A stretch of DNA of 64,000 bases from Balanoglossus misakiensis. Taxonomy: Eukaryota > Hemichordata. The position numbers were made by a program, and so were the translations under genes. Positions 13,886 to 25,973 of this stretch are shown in pieces. The notes under the pieces are model-generated. The model worked only from the letters and a program-made list of their open reading frames with translations, searched no databases and was not told the origin of the DNA. Where the stretch lies: assembly GCA_040954595.2 (NCBI GenBank), contig CM082585.2, positions 6,014,001-6,078,000 on the forward strand, in the 5' to 3' direction. Position 1 is the first letter of the stretch. Each line of letters opens with the position of its first letter.

Positions 13886-13924
13886 TCTGGTAGATCAAGT
13901 GACTACTTACTTACAGCCAACAGA

Positions 13925-14653
13925 CCTGTAATAAAACGAACAGACGAAGGTATTACACAATTTGAAACCAAGAGATTTCACATTTGTTAAATTAAATTTC
14001 ACTTAATCGGAAAGTCTTCGTCGTCATCGATTAAATTACTCTATAAAACCGCTGCGCCATTTGCCACGGTCAAGTTTATCATCTTGATAGTGACATTAAA
14101 CCCTCATACCAGAAACGGCCAATATGCACTTCCAAACTATAGCTTTGCTGTAGGCCTACTACTGTGTACTAGTGGCCTATAGGCTTCAGCACCGGACACC
14201 ACCACTCAGAATGTGTGTATTTCTCCGACAGGCCTGAAATATTCTTACCAAATTTGCGAGCTCGTGTCCGATGAGTTATGGCCAGCTATACTGTATTTCA
14301 TCTTTATATACAGTTTTTTCACTGTATGTTTAACACAGGGACAGGAAAGGGAAGAAATAGAGAGGAAGGGAAAGTGTCTGTTGAAACCAAAGACTTCCCT
14401 TATGTCGTAAAAAGGGTGTCACTTAATTCTGTCTGGTGTAAGTTTTCCCGATGCACCGAGCTTTCCCACAGAAATCTACCAACCCACTTTCCCCATATTT
14501 TACACACCCTTTGCTCTTACTAGTCTAGAAGTTACCCGCACGACTAATTTTCCGGGGAAAAGACAATGCCTTTGAGATTACATCATATTGCGACAACGCA
14601 CGCACTTTCCTTATTTAGTCAAGGCGGATCAAACTAGAGTTTTATATATATAT
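13925..14653 (-). promoter_or_regulatory. Tentative 5' leader intron and TATA box for C1q protein A
   Basis: On the minus strand, a pyrimidine-rich acceptor TTTTATTACAG ends at 13926, about 40 bases before the start codon. Further upstream a TATATATATAAAAC stretch sits near 14653-14641, and a GTAAGA donor follows near 14520. This would give a short non-coding first exon. The same layout is more clearly visible upstream of protein B. It is a reading of sequence signals only. Confidence 0.25.
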
Positions 14654-16033
14654 ATCGAGGAGAATATTTATTCGGATTTATTGCAATTAGTTCACGCAGA
14701 TAAAATATTGTTCTCGTGATATTTTGTAGAAGTACACTTCGGGGTGAGAAAAAAAAACTTTTCCAAGAAGGCGAGGGAATTCTCAGTTTGGATTCGCGCA
14801 TTGATATGTTTGTTGCGGTTGGAGATGATGATTGACGTCATCAGCGGGTAAGCCTGCCCACATGGAACGGCGTGATTCCGTTGGGTGTAATGACCTGTTT
14901 GTGGTTAGCGCACTAAACATGCGCGTGTTACTTCTAATTATAAAACAGCCTTGAAGACTTCTGATTGTGGGAAATCCCACGCTTACAGCACAGAAATTCT
15001 ATCCACCCCTCAAAAACACCCCGCAACGACGAATTGGTGGTACTACGTAAAAAGATTCGGCAGGGCAGACGACATGGGGGAGAAAGTTGAAACGTCACGC
15101 AAACAGCGCAACACAATTCATCATCGCACAGCTACTTCCAATCAGAAGTTGACTGGGTCACACCAGCCTTGGTGGTGAGCAGCTGGCCCTAACAATGGCC
15201 TATATCATATGTCACTTTTCACTGATCTACAGAAGTATATCATCTATACAGAGGTCGACGGAAGTGTATATTAGCTTTAACCTCCACAACGTGTTGTTTT
15301 GACATCCGTATTACAAACTGCGTACGCGTTTTCACCATGGAGAGTTTAGAGTATCTACAGTTTCAGCATCTCCAGTAGGAGCTGATATTTACTAAGTAAC
15401 ATGCTTGAAGCTCATGTTAGATGGCGAAGTTTGTTGTATACCTAATTTACCTCAAATTTTCAGTTTTGTTGTGCATGGTGCGTATGTCTACAGTCACCAT
15501 CTCCGTCCGCACGAAAATATCACAATGTTTTATGGATCTTTCGAAGTATATCAGGAGGTGAAAGTTAATTCTCACTTCTGCCCTACAAAATTCAGTGACA
15601 ACGTATTCCCCCAAACCATATAGAGCGGCTGTAAAATGTCAGTAAACGAGCTTCTTGAAATACATGTAGTCTGAAAGACGTTTTAAAGTACATTGAGGTT
15701 TAGACCGCAGAACATTTCAGCGATCCCGCCAAATATGTTGAACTCATACAAGTAAGATTCTAAATAGTCCCTCAGACGATATGCTAACAAATATTTGGAG
15801 TAGATAGTTCGCGGAATTGTTTGCTATAAATTGGCGACGTGTTTGACTAATAAAATGTAGATGAACTCAGGCTGTTATTAACTGACGTTGCACGGGGAAA
15901 GACGACCCGTGGTTAAATTTTGACTGAATTGTATCAGTAATATAAATTACCAGATTACTTGCTATCTTGCAGAATGACTTGATGATAGTCATTTCACCGA
16001 TGGGTGAAAGTTTATTACTCAAACTGTAAAGGT

Positions 16034-16310
16034 TTAGTAGGCGTAACTTTTGACTATTTTCAGTACAGTTTCTTGTTGTATTCCCTATAATTTCCCAGAG
16101 TTCTACTCGCGAATATGGCCTGTGTATTTGTGTAACAGCAAATTGATTTTAGTCCGGACTTGAAATTCAATTTTTAACAATATCAATCTGATTTCACATT
16201 CATTGGCTGTGTTGATAAGCTAAGTACTGGGCACTTCATCATGTTTCAGAGATTCCAACTAGAAACTGCAGTGGACGTAGACGCGCCACAATTTTAAAAA
16301 AATGGCTAAA
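16034..16310 (+). repeat. Dispersed repeat, copy B
   Basis: Matches 9157-9495 block by block (GTAACTTTTG, TTTCTTGTTGTA, GCCTGTGTATTTGTGTAAC, TTTTAGTCCGGACTTGAAAT, GGGCACTTCATCATGTTTCA, GAAACTGCAG). Diverged and non-coding. Confidence 0.65.
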
Positions 16311-18957
16311 AGTTATAGAGTGACTAATTAATAATAAGATGTACAGTGTTACTCTCGCGCGCAAATAAGTTCCCAAAAGCCTGCGATATGGCACATGCAC
16401 ACACGATGTCACCAAAACATGAACACACGTACCTCGAATTCTGTCTGACTAGCCTGGGTGAATTGACCAAGATACTCAGCCCGATCACTTGAGATGTCAA
16501 CGATCCGCGCGTATTTACTACAAGTGGCTGTAACTCTTATCAGGCCAGTGTTCTTGGGATTCGGGGAGTCGCTAGTGGTGTTTGCAATGAATCATGGATG
16601 TTTACATTATCTGTGCGTGAATTGCCCCCTCTGGTGATATCATAAGTTTGCCTGGCCCCCTTGGGGTGGGCCGTTAACCACTAATCGTCGGGCTGTTAAA
16701 CTGTTTGTTTGTACAGGCTGAGGTTTATCGCCTGATGAGATACGGTACAAACAATAACAAGGTTTGCGGTTTGTATTTGCATATTTGGAAAGTAGTTTTG
16801 AGGTATAAACAAGAAGCGACGCGAATGGAAATTGACGGTTTTGGTACTTTTTCCCCCGTGACACTTGGTGTTCGACTATTCAGACATAAAACGGGTGGAA
16901 TTATATCGTTTGAGGTTTTCTGGTGTTTCTGTGCGGTAATCATCGTCATTTACAAGGTCTGACGTAGATCATTTGCACATGGTGTAAATTATCCGTGACC
17001 GGTGTATACATGTACTTGTGGTTGACACGAATTCAGATTGTGTTTATTGTGAAAGGGAACCGTTTCTATTTGCCAACATTCGTCAATTGGCCGATTCTCG
17101 AACGATTTCATGATTCGCACAAAACATGGGTTTCCATTTGCTAAGTATTCTTGTATGTTTGACGTAAACATTGCCAAGGCAAATCTTCATTGTTTGATTG
17201 TATTGTTTGATTGACAGCTGTATGGCTAATGTTAATTACGCCGCGGATTTCGTCCAATCAGTCCCCAGGAATGTCACGACATGAAATGTCAACAGCTGGG
17301 CCTTTATGGTGTTTAATGTCCAAATTTACCCAGACCGATAGATCAACGCACGTGATTGGCCAAGTCTCATTATTCTCGGGTATCTTTACAGAGAAAAGTG
17401 CGTTTAATCTGCCATCGACACAACAATGCTGTTTAGCCTCATGAATTTCTCACGTGATAACGCAACAGAGATTGACAAGTCTGGGCGGTTAACGATTCAG
17501 CATTTTACACGCTGATTTTTTCCCCTCCTCCCTTAGTGTTAAAAGTCAATGACCTTTCAAACCAATCTAATGTAGACCAGATGTACGTACTTGCAATCCA
17601 ATATTGTTTGTGCTGAAAAAAACACGCGGTTTATCCATGCCCCGAAGATCAGAAAGTGTTACGCTACCACCTCGAGTCATTGGACGGAGTACCTACTCGT
17701 TTTACACCGGCTACTTGAATTGTCTCTGTCATCCTTGTGCACATATCCAGATGTGATGTTCGGCACAAATGCCCCCCCCCCCCCCCGATGATTACAATAC
17801 CATTCCTGTACCTGGACCCGTGTACGCGATTTGAGTTAAATTCATTTCAATAGTTCTGTAGGCCTATGGATTCTAAAATTGTGCTTTATGCATGGCCCTT
17901 GGTTTATTCTATTACCCCCCCCCTCAATTTTATGAAGAGATCCACTAGTTCCAAACGCAACAGCTGCGTCATCTACAAAACCCGAGTTTCTGGTTGTTCC
18001 ATTCGTAAGAATGGGGAGAGTTGTCTTCCGTGTAGCTTCGCTGAGACAAATGTTACCATAGATTAGTTTATATTCTATATTTTCTTGTCGACTTTAAGAC
18101 AAGACTCAGTGGCCATTTTTCCATTCCAATTTACATCGGTTGCTGCCTTTTGGGTGACCCATTTGATTTCTGGGGGGGGGGGTGAAGGATTAAAACCAAA
18201 TTGACAGACGGTGCGGAAGAAAAATTCTTCTGCAATGCCTTGAGAACAAAATTAGGACTGGCATCAGAGGAAAATTCCTGTAACAGTGGCTGGAAAAATG
18301 CAGACATACCAAACTCCTCCACCACCACCCCCCCCCCCCAGATATCAAACGGTTCTGCCCTTGTGTGAAGGGTCCAGGAAAGAGTTGACCCCATCAAACT
18401 GTTTTGAAGACAAATTGACATAGTCATTCGAGTCTCTCCGCCACTCTTGCGCACCCGTACCCATGGCCACCCAAGTGTTCATCTGTAGTTGAAGGTCACT
18501 GCTAAGGTCATCCGTGATTGGGGGGAAACTGAGTTGAAGGGCGCCAGGCCTGGATGCGCAAAACACGCACTCATAACCCATCAGCATCCCTAAAAATACC
18601 ACTTAAATGACTCGTTGTTCTTTCATTTGTTTTGTTTATTGAAAAAGAATTGTTTTCTTATAAAATTCAAATTAACATGACACAATGTCCTGTCATCATA
18701 AAAATGGCATTCAATTTTTAAACGAAACAGTGTACACGATACAAAGTCAGATAGTGAAAAATGCAAGTGATCATGACCTTTATCAACAACTGGTGTACCG
18801 CGTACCGGAGAGTGAATATATATCCATGAATATGAAACATACTTTGACTGAGTACACAGGATTTTCGACGTGATCAGTAAACGTAATAACTAAAAGCCGA
18901 GATTTTGTGTCACAGTGAATATACAAATTTAAAAAATGTATATGTACAAGTTCGCTT

Positions 18958-18963
18958 TTTATT
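18958..18963 (-). promoter_or_regulatory. Polyadenylation signal of C1q protein B
   Basis: AATAAA on the minus strand, about 60 bases after the stop codon at 19022. Position and exact match make it the likely signal. Confidence 0.7.
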
Positions 18964-19021
18964 GAATTCGCAATTCCGTGGTTCTTGACCCGGATACAAG
19001 AGCGTCGCGGATTTCGAAAGC

Positions 19022-20407
19022 TTATTTAATGTAGTTTGGATAGAGCAGGAGACCGTTGTACGTGTTGTAATTGAAGTCGTTTCCGTAGAGGGCGAAGTGC
19101 TCGGACGGTCCCAGCAGCAGCCACACCTGGTCGCCGATCTCCAGGTGCAGCATGGCGCTCTGCGTCTGCATCACCTTGCGGTCGCTGGCGTCGGTGGTCA
19201 TGGCGACCACGGGGTCGTCGTTCAGCATGAGCGCCACGCCGATGTGCTTGTGGTCGTAGGTGCGCATGGTGTAGGAGAAGTAGTAGATGCCCGGGATGGT
19301 GGCGACGAAGACGCCGGACTCCGGGTCGAAGCTCTTGCCCTTGTTGGCCTGCGTCTTCTCGAAGGTCACCACCTGCGGGCTTTTGTGTCCGAATAGCGGC
19401 GTGGTGCGGACGGCCGAAAATGCGCACTTTTTGTTTGCTGCAAGAGGGGAAAAGAACGAACGACAAGAAAAAGATTAAGAAAACGGGCATATCTTTACTG
19501 GTTGTTCAAATATCCACGTGATATCGGAAATAGAAATATAAAATATTTGCTAAAATATAGAATCATTCTTACTAAAATAAATGTAGTTATATCGAATTGA
19601 TATCTGAGGGTACGACCAGGTTGATTAGGCCCTTCAGTATGGTGTCGTATTTAGCGATATTTTTCTTCGAAATCGAATTCGGAGTTATCTGTGATACTTA
19701 CATCTGACTAAATCGGTAAAAGTTTCTTCCATTTCAGTGAAGACTTGATCTTCTGTTATTTCTCTCCTGTGACGTTGCGCAATCGATCTGCCCAATCGGG
19801 CGATGTCGAACGGGAAGCCTCCGGGTCTTGGCCTTGGTCGACGGACTGGATCCTCGATGACGGGAACCGCTGTCGTCTGCTGCCGATTGACAGGGTTGTT
19901 TCGCCTGTTTTCAATCACTTGTTTTGTCATGAGAGACGCAAACGCCCTGCCCATCATCACCACACTCGCTTCTTCGTCTTCTCGGTTCCTGCCGGAGTTT
20001 CCGCCGCCGGGGTGGGTGAAGTTGTCCCGGATGTTGCGGATTTTGTCGCGGCTCAGGGAGCTGACCCAGCCGTCCAGGTCGCGCCGTTCCTGGTCGCCCT
20101 CGTTGGGGTTGCCGGCGCCCGGACCGCGGCCCTCGCACGAGCAGGCGTTGCCCAGCCTGTCCTCGATGGCGGACAGGGTCCTCGCGTGATGGTCGTCCCT
20201 CTGCTGAAGCTCCTCGATTGTGACCTTGGCGTTTCTGAGATCGGTCGCCAGTACGTTGAACTGGGAGAGTAAACTTTGGTATTGACGGGCCAGCTCGGCG
20301 ACGTCGGTCGAGGGTGTCGGCTGCCCGCGCAGAAGTCGCGGGTCGACGGCTCCGCTGACCACAACAAGCAGCAGACAAACCGTGGAGTATAGGAGCGATG
20401 ACATCAT
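19022..20407 (-). CDS. Secreted C1q-domain protein B, 2 exons
   Basis: Exon 1 is 20407-19702 and exon 2 is 19437-19022, phase 1 (donor GTAAGT, acceptor TTGCAG), giving 373 residues. It has a signal peptide of about 20 residues followed by AVDPRLL, the same mature start as protein A's AVDPRQL. A coiled coil spans about 36-86. Then come Cys89-x-Cys91, Trp114 in DGWVSSLSRDKIRNIRDNF, an NFT glycosylation sequon at 129-131, PRPRPGGFPF at 191-200, and RHRR at 212-215, a furin-type site. The C1q head runs about 240-370 and is very close to protein A over IPG.YYFSYTMR, KHIGVALMLN, VVAMTTDAS and YGNDFNYNT. A and B are same-strand neighbours, so a tandem duplication is the simplest origin. Two ATGs stand at the start; either may be used. 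Confidence 0.92.
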
Positions 20408-20584
20408 CAGTTTTGTCTGCGCACACCTTTGCTGTGTACTATGTTTTCAAAATCTGTAACGAGAAATTCATACGCCTGTGTAAGTACAAAGAACATCAAA
20501 CGCTGGGACCTCACATTCTTGATGTTTGGACTAGAAACTGGGGTCCCACAATTCTCTCTATATTTAGAGGAGTTTGGTGTTCTT

Positions 20585-20661
20585 AGTCTAGCATCTAGCC
20601 GTGTTTTTGTCCGTTTTGTTTTGGAAGCAAATCGGACAAAACACGACTAGATACTAGACCA
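20585..20661. repeat. Foldback element, TAGTCTAG family (degenerate)
   Basis: Left arm AGTCTAGCATCTAGCCGTG and right arm CACGACTAGATACTAGAC are inverted, with two mismatches and one indel across about 27 bases. The flanks GGTGTTCTT and GGTGTACTA match at 7 of 9 positions, as expected of an old 9-bp target duplication. The arms share CTAGYCGTRTTTTGTCC with the element at 21125. Confidence 0.65.
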
Positions 20662-21124
20662 GGTGTACTACGCTTTCGTTTGATATAGCTCCGACGTCTT
20701 GGATTGTACCATCATACGTTTGGAAAGTGAGCCACCAGGGGCATCGTCCCACACACAATCGGTGTTGACTTCTAGTTTTTATCTCGCTTTCCACGCTACC
20801 TCGAGTCATTTCCGTTAAAGGATAAGAATTACACGGCGAAATCGATGAAAAACATCCTGGATGAAATAACAAACAGGTACACATCTATAGGAAAAAATGT
20901 AATCGATAATTCAACGTGTGAGACCACTGATTCATGTTGTAGCACGTGGGCAGATTTCGCGACTTGGGTCGTCGACCTGTCCAGTGCCACATTCATATGA
21001 GACTATCGGCAAATTGCCCTTCCAAACTTGAAATGAATAAAACCAAACGTGGTAAACTTTTTTCAAGTCCCACCGTGGAACCACAACATGTACTTTTACC
21101 AATCAATTAGAGCAACAGTAGTCT

Positions 21125-21202
21125 TAGCCTAGTCCTAGCCGTATTTTGTCCTCTTTGCTTCCCAAACTACAAAGCGGACAAAATACGGCTAGGACTAGGC
21201 TA
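21125..21202. repeat. 78-bp foldback element with 9-bp target duplication
   Basis: Perfect 27-bp inverted repeats (21125-21151 and 21176-21202, start TAGCCTAGTCC) enclose 24 bases. CAGTAGTCT is repeated exactly on both sides (21116-21124 and 21203-21211). This is a miniature inverted-repeat element; the 9-bp duplication resembles Mutator-type insertion. Confidence 0.85.
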
Positions 21203-21851
21203 CAGTAGTCTGAGCATATGACAGTTCGACTGTCTGTGATCTCATGGTCTGGTACATATCAGTACCTGCTAGTTCTCGTCAGATTGTGAAAACCCGAAAA
21301 CTCGCTCCCGAAAATACCAGTGTTCCGCGACCCTGACTCGCTACTCTAGGGTTTTCTTGCATTACAACACGCACAACATTTAATAATGTATTAGCATCGT
21401 CCAAGACAAGAGGAGGGACTGTGTCCAAAGTAACCAAGCCGCGCTGCTGCATGCGTCGATGCATGGAGCTAGAAAAGGAAGTTGCCCTTCTAGCTCGATG
21501 TAAGCCTAAAAATCACAGAGGGCTTCCCTGGATCTCCAGGGCTTTCCGTTTCGACACCTTTCGGGGGACAGGTGTAACTTCCATTGTTGACCGTAATAAA
21601 CTTGAACAAACAGACACGACGCTGCAGTATCAGAACAACGACAGACCGCACTACGGTCTACGGGTCCGGAGATTCAAAAAAGTACTGCAACATTGTTCAG
21701 TGGTGCATATGCGGAACACTTTATAGATATATCTAACAGATAACTTTTTGCTGTCAATGACTACCTGCAAGCAAACATTTTCAAGTATAATTCACTCCAT
21801 GTGCTTCCCTTACGGGTCTATGTACACAGAAAATAATCGCAAAGATCTTAC

Positions 21852-21968
21852 CAATCGAAATTTTCTTTTCCAAATCGTTCTCGCACAAGTGTTCCACTAA
21901 GTGTTCTTCGCTTGCAGGTTTCCAATGTCCCTGTACGTTCTCACTGGTGGAGCCCGATTGTATTTATA
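21852..21968 (-). promoter_or_regulatory. Candidate promoter and non-coding first exon of C1q protein B
   Basis: On the minus strand, TATAAATA (21968-21961) is followed after about 100 bases free of ATG by a GTAAGA donor at 21851. A matching acceptor, GTGCGCAG, ends at 20417, ten bases before the two start codons. The predicted leader exon is roughly 21935-21852 with an intron of 1.4 kb. Strand, spacing and absence of an upstream ATG fit, but there is no transcript evidence. Confidence 0.4.
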
Positions 21969-21969
21969 G

Positions 21970-24215
21970 ACCATCCATGCACAAGGCCGTGTTTATAGGG
22001 GCAGAGCGAGACCCCCTACGTCACTGCAGCGTCACTCATTGATTATGTACCAGATACCATTGCCCAAATATGGTAGGGTGACCTAATTAGCATAATCAGC
22101 GTGACCGCTGTTATGGTTTCCAGATAAATAATTAACATGGCGGTGACGTATTTGCCAACATTGAAAAATATTAAATAACACGTTCTTCATAGAAATGTGA
22201 GGGTTGACCATTAGTCTTGTATCGGTTGTATAATTTTGTATACAGTCAAATGGCTAGGGTAATTCTTGCGAGATAGTGATGATTTGGTGACTGTAACAAG
22301 TTGCATATAAAACTTTCTTTAGCTGTCATCCGGTTAGTTTATTTGGCATGGAATCAAATCAAATCAAATCATATTAAATCAAACTTGAATTTAATCTAAA
22401 TGGCGATACAAAAATTCGAACTTTGGTTACTTCTTATGGACAGGTGGCTTCCACTTTGCACATGTGACGTCATTTCATTCAGAAAAAGTTGACAATACCC
22501 GCAAACGATTATCGATAATCACGCCCCCATTGTTATCGTTCCTTCGCAGTTGGAGTCGGCCGACATGGATCATGTCCGAGTGAATGTGAGTCAAAAGTTA
22601 CTGAGTCAGCAGTAACATTGGCCCACACAGCGGTGTTTACACGATACGGTGTGATAAACGTGACAAGGGTTTTGTAGGCCTGAAATACGGCGCCCAGTTG
22701 GTACTAAGGAAATACTTCAATGTCACAGTCTGTTATTTCACAATTAATATTATTAATTCTCCATTTCCCATGCACACACTTGTGGTCTGGACTGGAAGTG
22801 TTTGTAATTACTTGTATATTTTCGCCACTCCCCCCCCCTACAATCTCATGCCCCGTCCCTAATACTGAAACGTGATGTAATGTTCATGTTATCAGGATAC
22901 TGGGCATTTGTTTAACTTCTCGAATATGAATTTGAGTACGACTATCGTCCTCTCCGATTACGACCCACTTTGCTTCACTAAAGACACTGCGTTTCCCGTT
23001 GCAAGTTTGTCCTTTGTACAGACTGGGTTAACTTTTCTCTCAGTGGACAAATAAGACACTGACACTGTGTATATCCATAACCCTTTTCCAAGTAATCTGA
23101 GATAAAACAGACACATAATATTGCGTGACAAACAGATGGTGAATTTCAAGGTTAAGACGGCAGATTCTTAGAATTGCCCAATATTATTTTTAATGTGGTG
23201 TCTCTACGAACGTCAACTGTCTGTAAACTAGAAACCGCTGTTACGCCATTCAGTTTTTGTGAAATTGGATAATAAGAACACCTGTCGAGAAAATAAAATG
23301 ACGTAACCGGCGTCCCTTTGAAGAAAAGCACCGCGACTGCGTGGTCTCCGCGTCGCGCGCGGCGTCCTATCGATTGGCCGGAAGAGAGCGTTCATTGACG
23401 CTTCCGATACTGTTTCTGCCCACTCATGAATACGGAACAGTCAGTGCATCCTTCGATCTATATTCAAATCGATACCAGTTACGCCATGTTGGAGTTTTAA
23501 AATTGGCCACAGTCCCTCTATTGGCTTCTTCTAGCCCTCCTCCCCTCCCCCTTCCTCCCTCCCCCTCCCTCCCTCCCCCTCTCCCTCCCTATTGTCTCCT
23601 GCTATATTTAATTGTCCGTCGTTTCTCGCCATCCATATGCAACATCCATCCGTATAAATCCATCTATGCTAAGGGGTGAACCATCTGGGGGGTCTGGAAA
23701 ATGTAAAACAAAGAATTCGAACGGAAACAGTAGGCAAGAAAATGATAGAAGATGAAAGTGTGCCAGGCAGAGACAAGGTACAAACTGCAACCGACACGAT
23801 TTATTAGCAATTAATTACGCGGTTATCTAGATGACGCTCCGTCTGTTAACTGCTGATGGAGCACATCAGTCATCGCTGTGAAGCACTGGCGTTTTTAAAC
23901 GGCAGGAGGATTTTATCAATACTCATGCTGATATAAGCGCAACCTTTCCCTGATCCTGTGCGGACCTTTGGTCTCCCGTACTTCAAACTTCCAGGAGACA
24001 TTTTGAAGTTAGAAAATGGAAAGCCACGGGGTGCGTGGACTTGTTTATACTGCTAAGTGAACTGACTGATTACGCTTTTCAGAGTCCTGATGTATTTACG
24101 CAGAATTCCGACACATGGGGGGTAAACAGCGTTCTGTTTAGAACATTTGCAGTAAACATCCCCCATCTCGTGTCAGCTCGAGCGCATGACACAATCACTC
24201 ACAGAGACCGGGGGT
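21970..24215. other. Intergenic DNA between divergent C1q genes
   Basis: No supportable gene. It contains a 60-base polypyrimidine stretch (about 23530-23590) and AT-rich DNA. This is the shared upstream space of C1q genes B (minus) and C (plus). Confidence 0.5.
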
Positions 24216-24223
24216 AATATAAA
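24216..24223 (+). promoter_or_regulatory. TATA-like box of C1q protein C
   Basis: AATATAAA lies 89 bases before the start codon in a locally GC-richer stretch. It is the only such match close upstream. Confidence 0.4.
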
Positions 24224-24304
24224 CAGACTTCGACTCGTGTCAAGGGTGAGAATTTGAAGACTCGCTGCCGAGGAGTTCGGTTTCAAGCGTCTAAAATATG
24301 TACC

Positions 24305-25876
24305 ATGGCAAACGGCAGTTTCTTCGCGTTTTTGTTTGTTTGCATATCTGTCGCGTTCGGTGAAGGCTTGGGTAGGATCGCAGCGACGAATGCCCGTTCG
24401 CAGGTATTACGTCATCGCCGTTCCGCGGCCGCAGGCGACGAGTCCGTGGCGGCGCGCCTGGAAGAGCTGGCGGAGAAGTACGACGATCTGGAAAGTTCCT
24501 TCCAAGACGTCATGAAGAGTAACCGAGATCTGCTGGCGACTGTGCTCTACCAGGACTCCAGGATTCAGCAGATGCAGCATATCGTGGTTGAGCAGGTGCC
24601 TTACGCTCTCGAGAAGGCCAACTACCTGGAGGGCGTGACGCACGAACTGAGAGACAGGATCGACGACCTGACCATCGAGAAACTCAAGCCCTGCGCCTGC
24701 CCGGAACACAACTTTAATGCAAGGGTCCGTCTCAAACACGACTGGCTGAACGACATAGAGCCGCAGATGATCGAGAAACTGCGAAAGGATTTCTACACTA
24801 ACGATGCCGCGACGCTGAATCGCAAAAGTATGGACGCGGTCGAGGACGAAGAGATGCTGGACGAAAACACGATTGGAAGTCTCAGCAAGGTTCTTACCAA
24901 CTTGGTGATGGCTTCGGAATCGGGTTACCTGGCCGATGACGAAGGAAGAGAAACCACGCCCTCTAGTGACAAATTGGACGTGCTCCATCGAAAAATACTG
25001 CCCGACGAGGCAACTGTTTGGTCGAAAACGAAAGACAAGCAGGGAGACCAGATTTCGGCAAGTTCAACAAATGGCCACAAACTGAGCGTTGAAAGACAGA
25101 TGGAAGAAGCTGTTCGGAGTATTTCTAAATGTAAGTAGGAAAAACGATAGCAACATGACTACACACATTACATGTACAACGCTGCAGCACAGCACAGCAC
25201 AACAACGTTACAAATGACAGATATAAATTTACCTACACCGAATGAAAAACTATAATACAGAGAAAATATGTGAGTTGACTATGCTAGGTCACAGGTACCC
25301 GAAGATGACGTCGATTGGCTTTGTAGTATATTAGTACTATAATACTACAGCTGTGACACCTACCACGACACAATCAAAATATTCGACTCAGACATTCGAT
25401 ATTTTGTGTGTACTTTTTTACACTGACGTATTAATAAAATAATTATCTTGTTTGTGTTTGTAGCTAAAAAGAAGATGGCCTTTTCCGTCGTCCTAACCAG
25501 CCCATTGCTTGGGTCTGACGAACCGCAGACTGTGGTCTTCAACGAGCAAACGGTCCGCATCGGAAAAGGCTACGACACGAAGAAGGGAGTCTTCCGCTGC
25601 AATATACCGGGCATCTACTACTTCTCCTTCACCGTCTGCTCGTACGACGACAAGCACATCGCCGTGGTGCTGCTGCTGAACGACCAGTACGTGGTAGCCT
25701 CGTCCACGGACAAGAGCTCGCGCAAAGTGATGCAGTCGCAAAGCGTGATGCTGTCTCTGTCCAAAGGTGACCAAGTCTGGCTCATGATGGGCGGATCCGA
25801 CGATTACGCCATCTACGGCCGAAACGACGATTATCACTACAACACCTTCAATGGCGTCTTGCTGTATCCCAAATGA
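24305..25876 (+). CDS. Secreted C1q-domain protein C, 2 exons
   Basis: Exons 24305-25130 and 25464-25876, phase 1 (donor GTAAGT, acceptor TTTGTAG), giving 412 residues. The start ATG sits in ACCATGG, a strong context; the open frame upstream has no earlier ATG. A signal peptide covers about 1-20, then RHRR at 36-39 (furin-type), a coiled coil about 47-125, Cys130-x-Cys132, Trp147 in HDWLNDIEPQMIEKLRKDF, and an acidic linker. The C1q head covers about 280-412: AFSVVLTSPLLG, GVFRCNIPGIYYFSF, HIAVVLLLND, GDQVWLMM, YNTFNGVLLYPK. It lacks the PRPGGFPF motif of A and B and is the most diverged of the three. It is head-to-head with B. AATAAA follows at 25968. Confidence 0.92.
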
Positions 25877-25967
25877 ACACAACTATACGAACTCGCCTAT
25901 ACATTGTACACATATAGTTTAAGCACAAACTTGACCATTTCTCACACCAGTAAAAACTTTCTCAATC

Positions 25968-25973
25968 AATAAA
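25968..25973 (+). promoter_or_regulatory. Polyadenylation signal of C1q protein C
   Basis: AATAAA, 92 bases after the stop codon, same strand. Confidence 0.7.

Larger units (their letters stand above)
13930..19021. other. Intergenic DNA between two C1q genes
   Basis: No ORF here has recognisable protein content. Apart from the possible C1q leader signals, I see C/G homopolymers (near 17770, 18172 and 18331) and dispersed repeat copy B. Confidence 0.55.

Noticed and set aside
19745-20272. ORFs on both strands overlapping C1q B exon 1
   Set aside because: Shadow frames of the GC-rich exon; no domain or homology.
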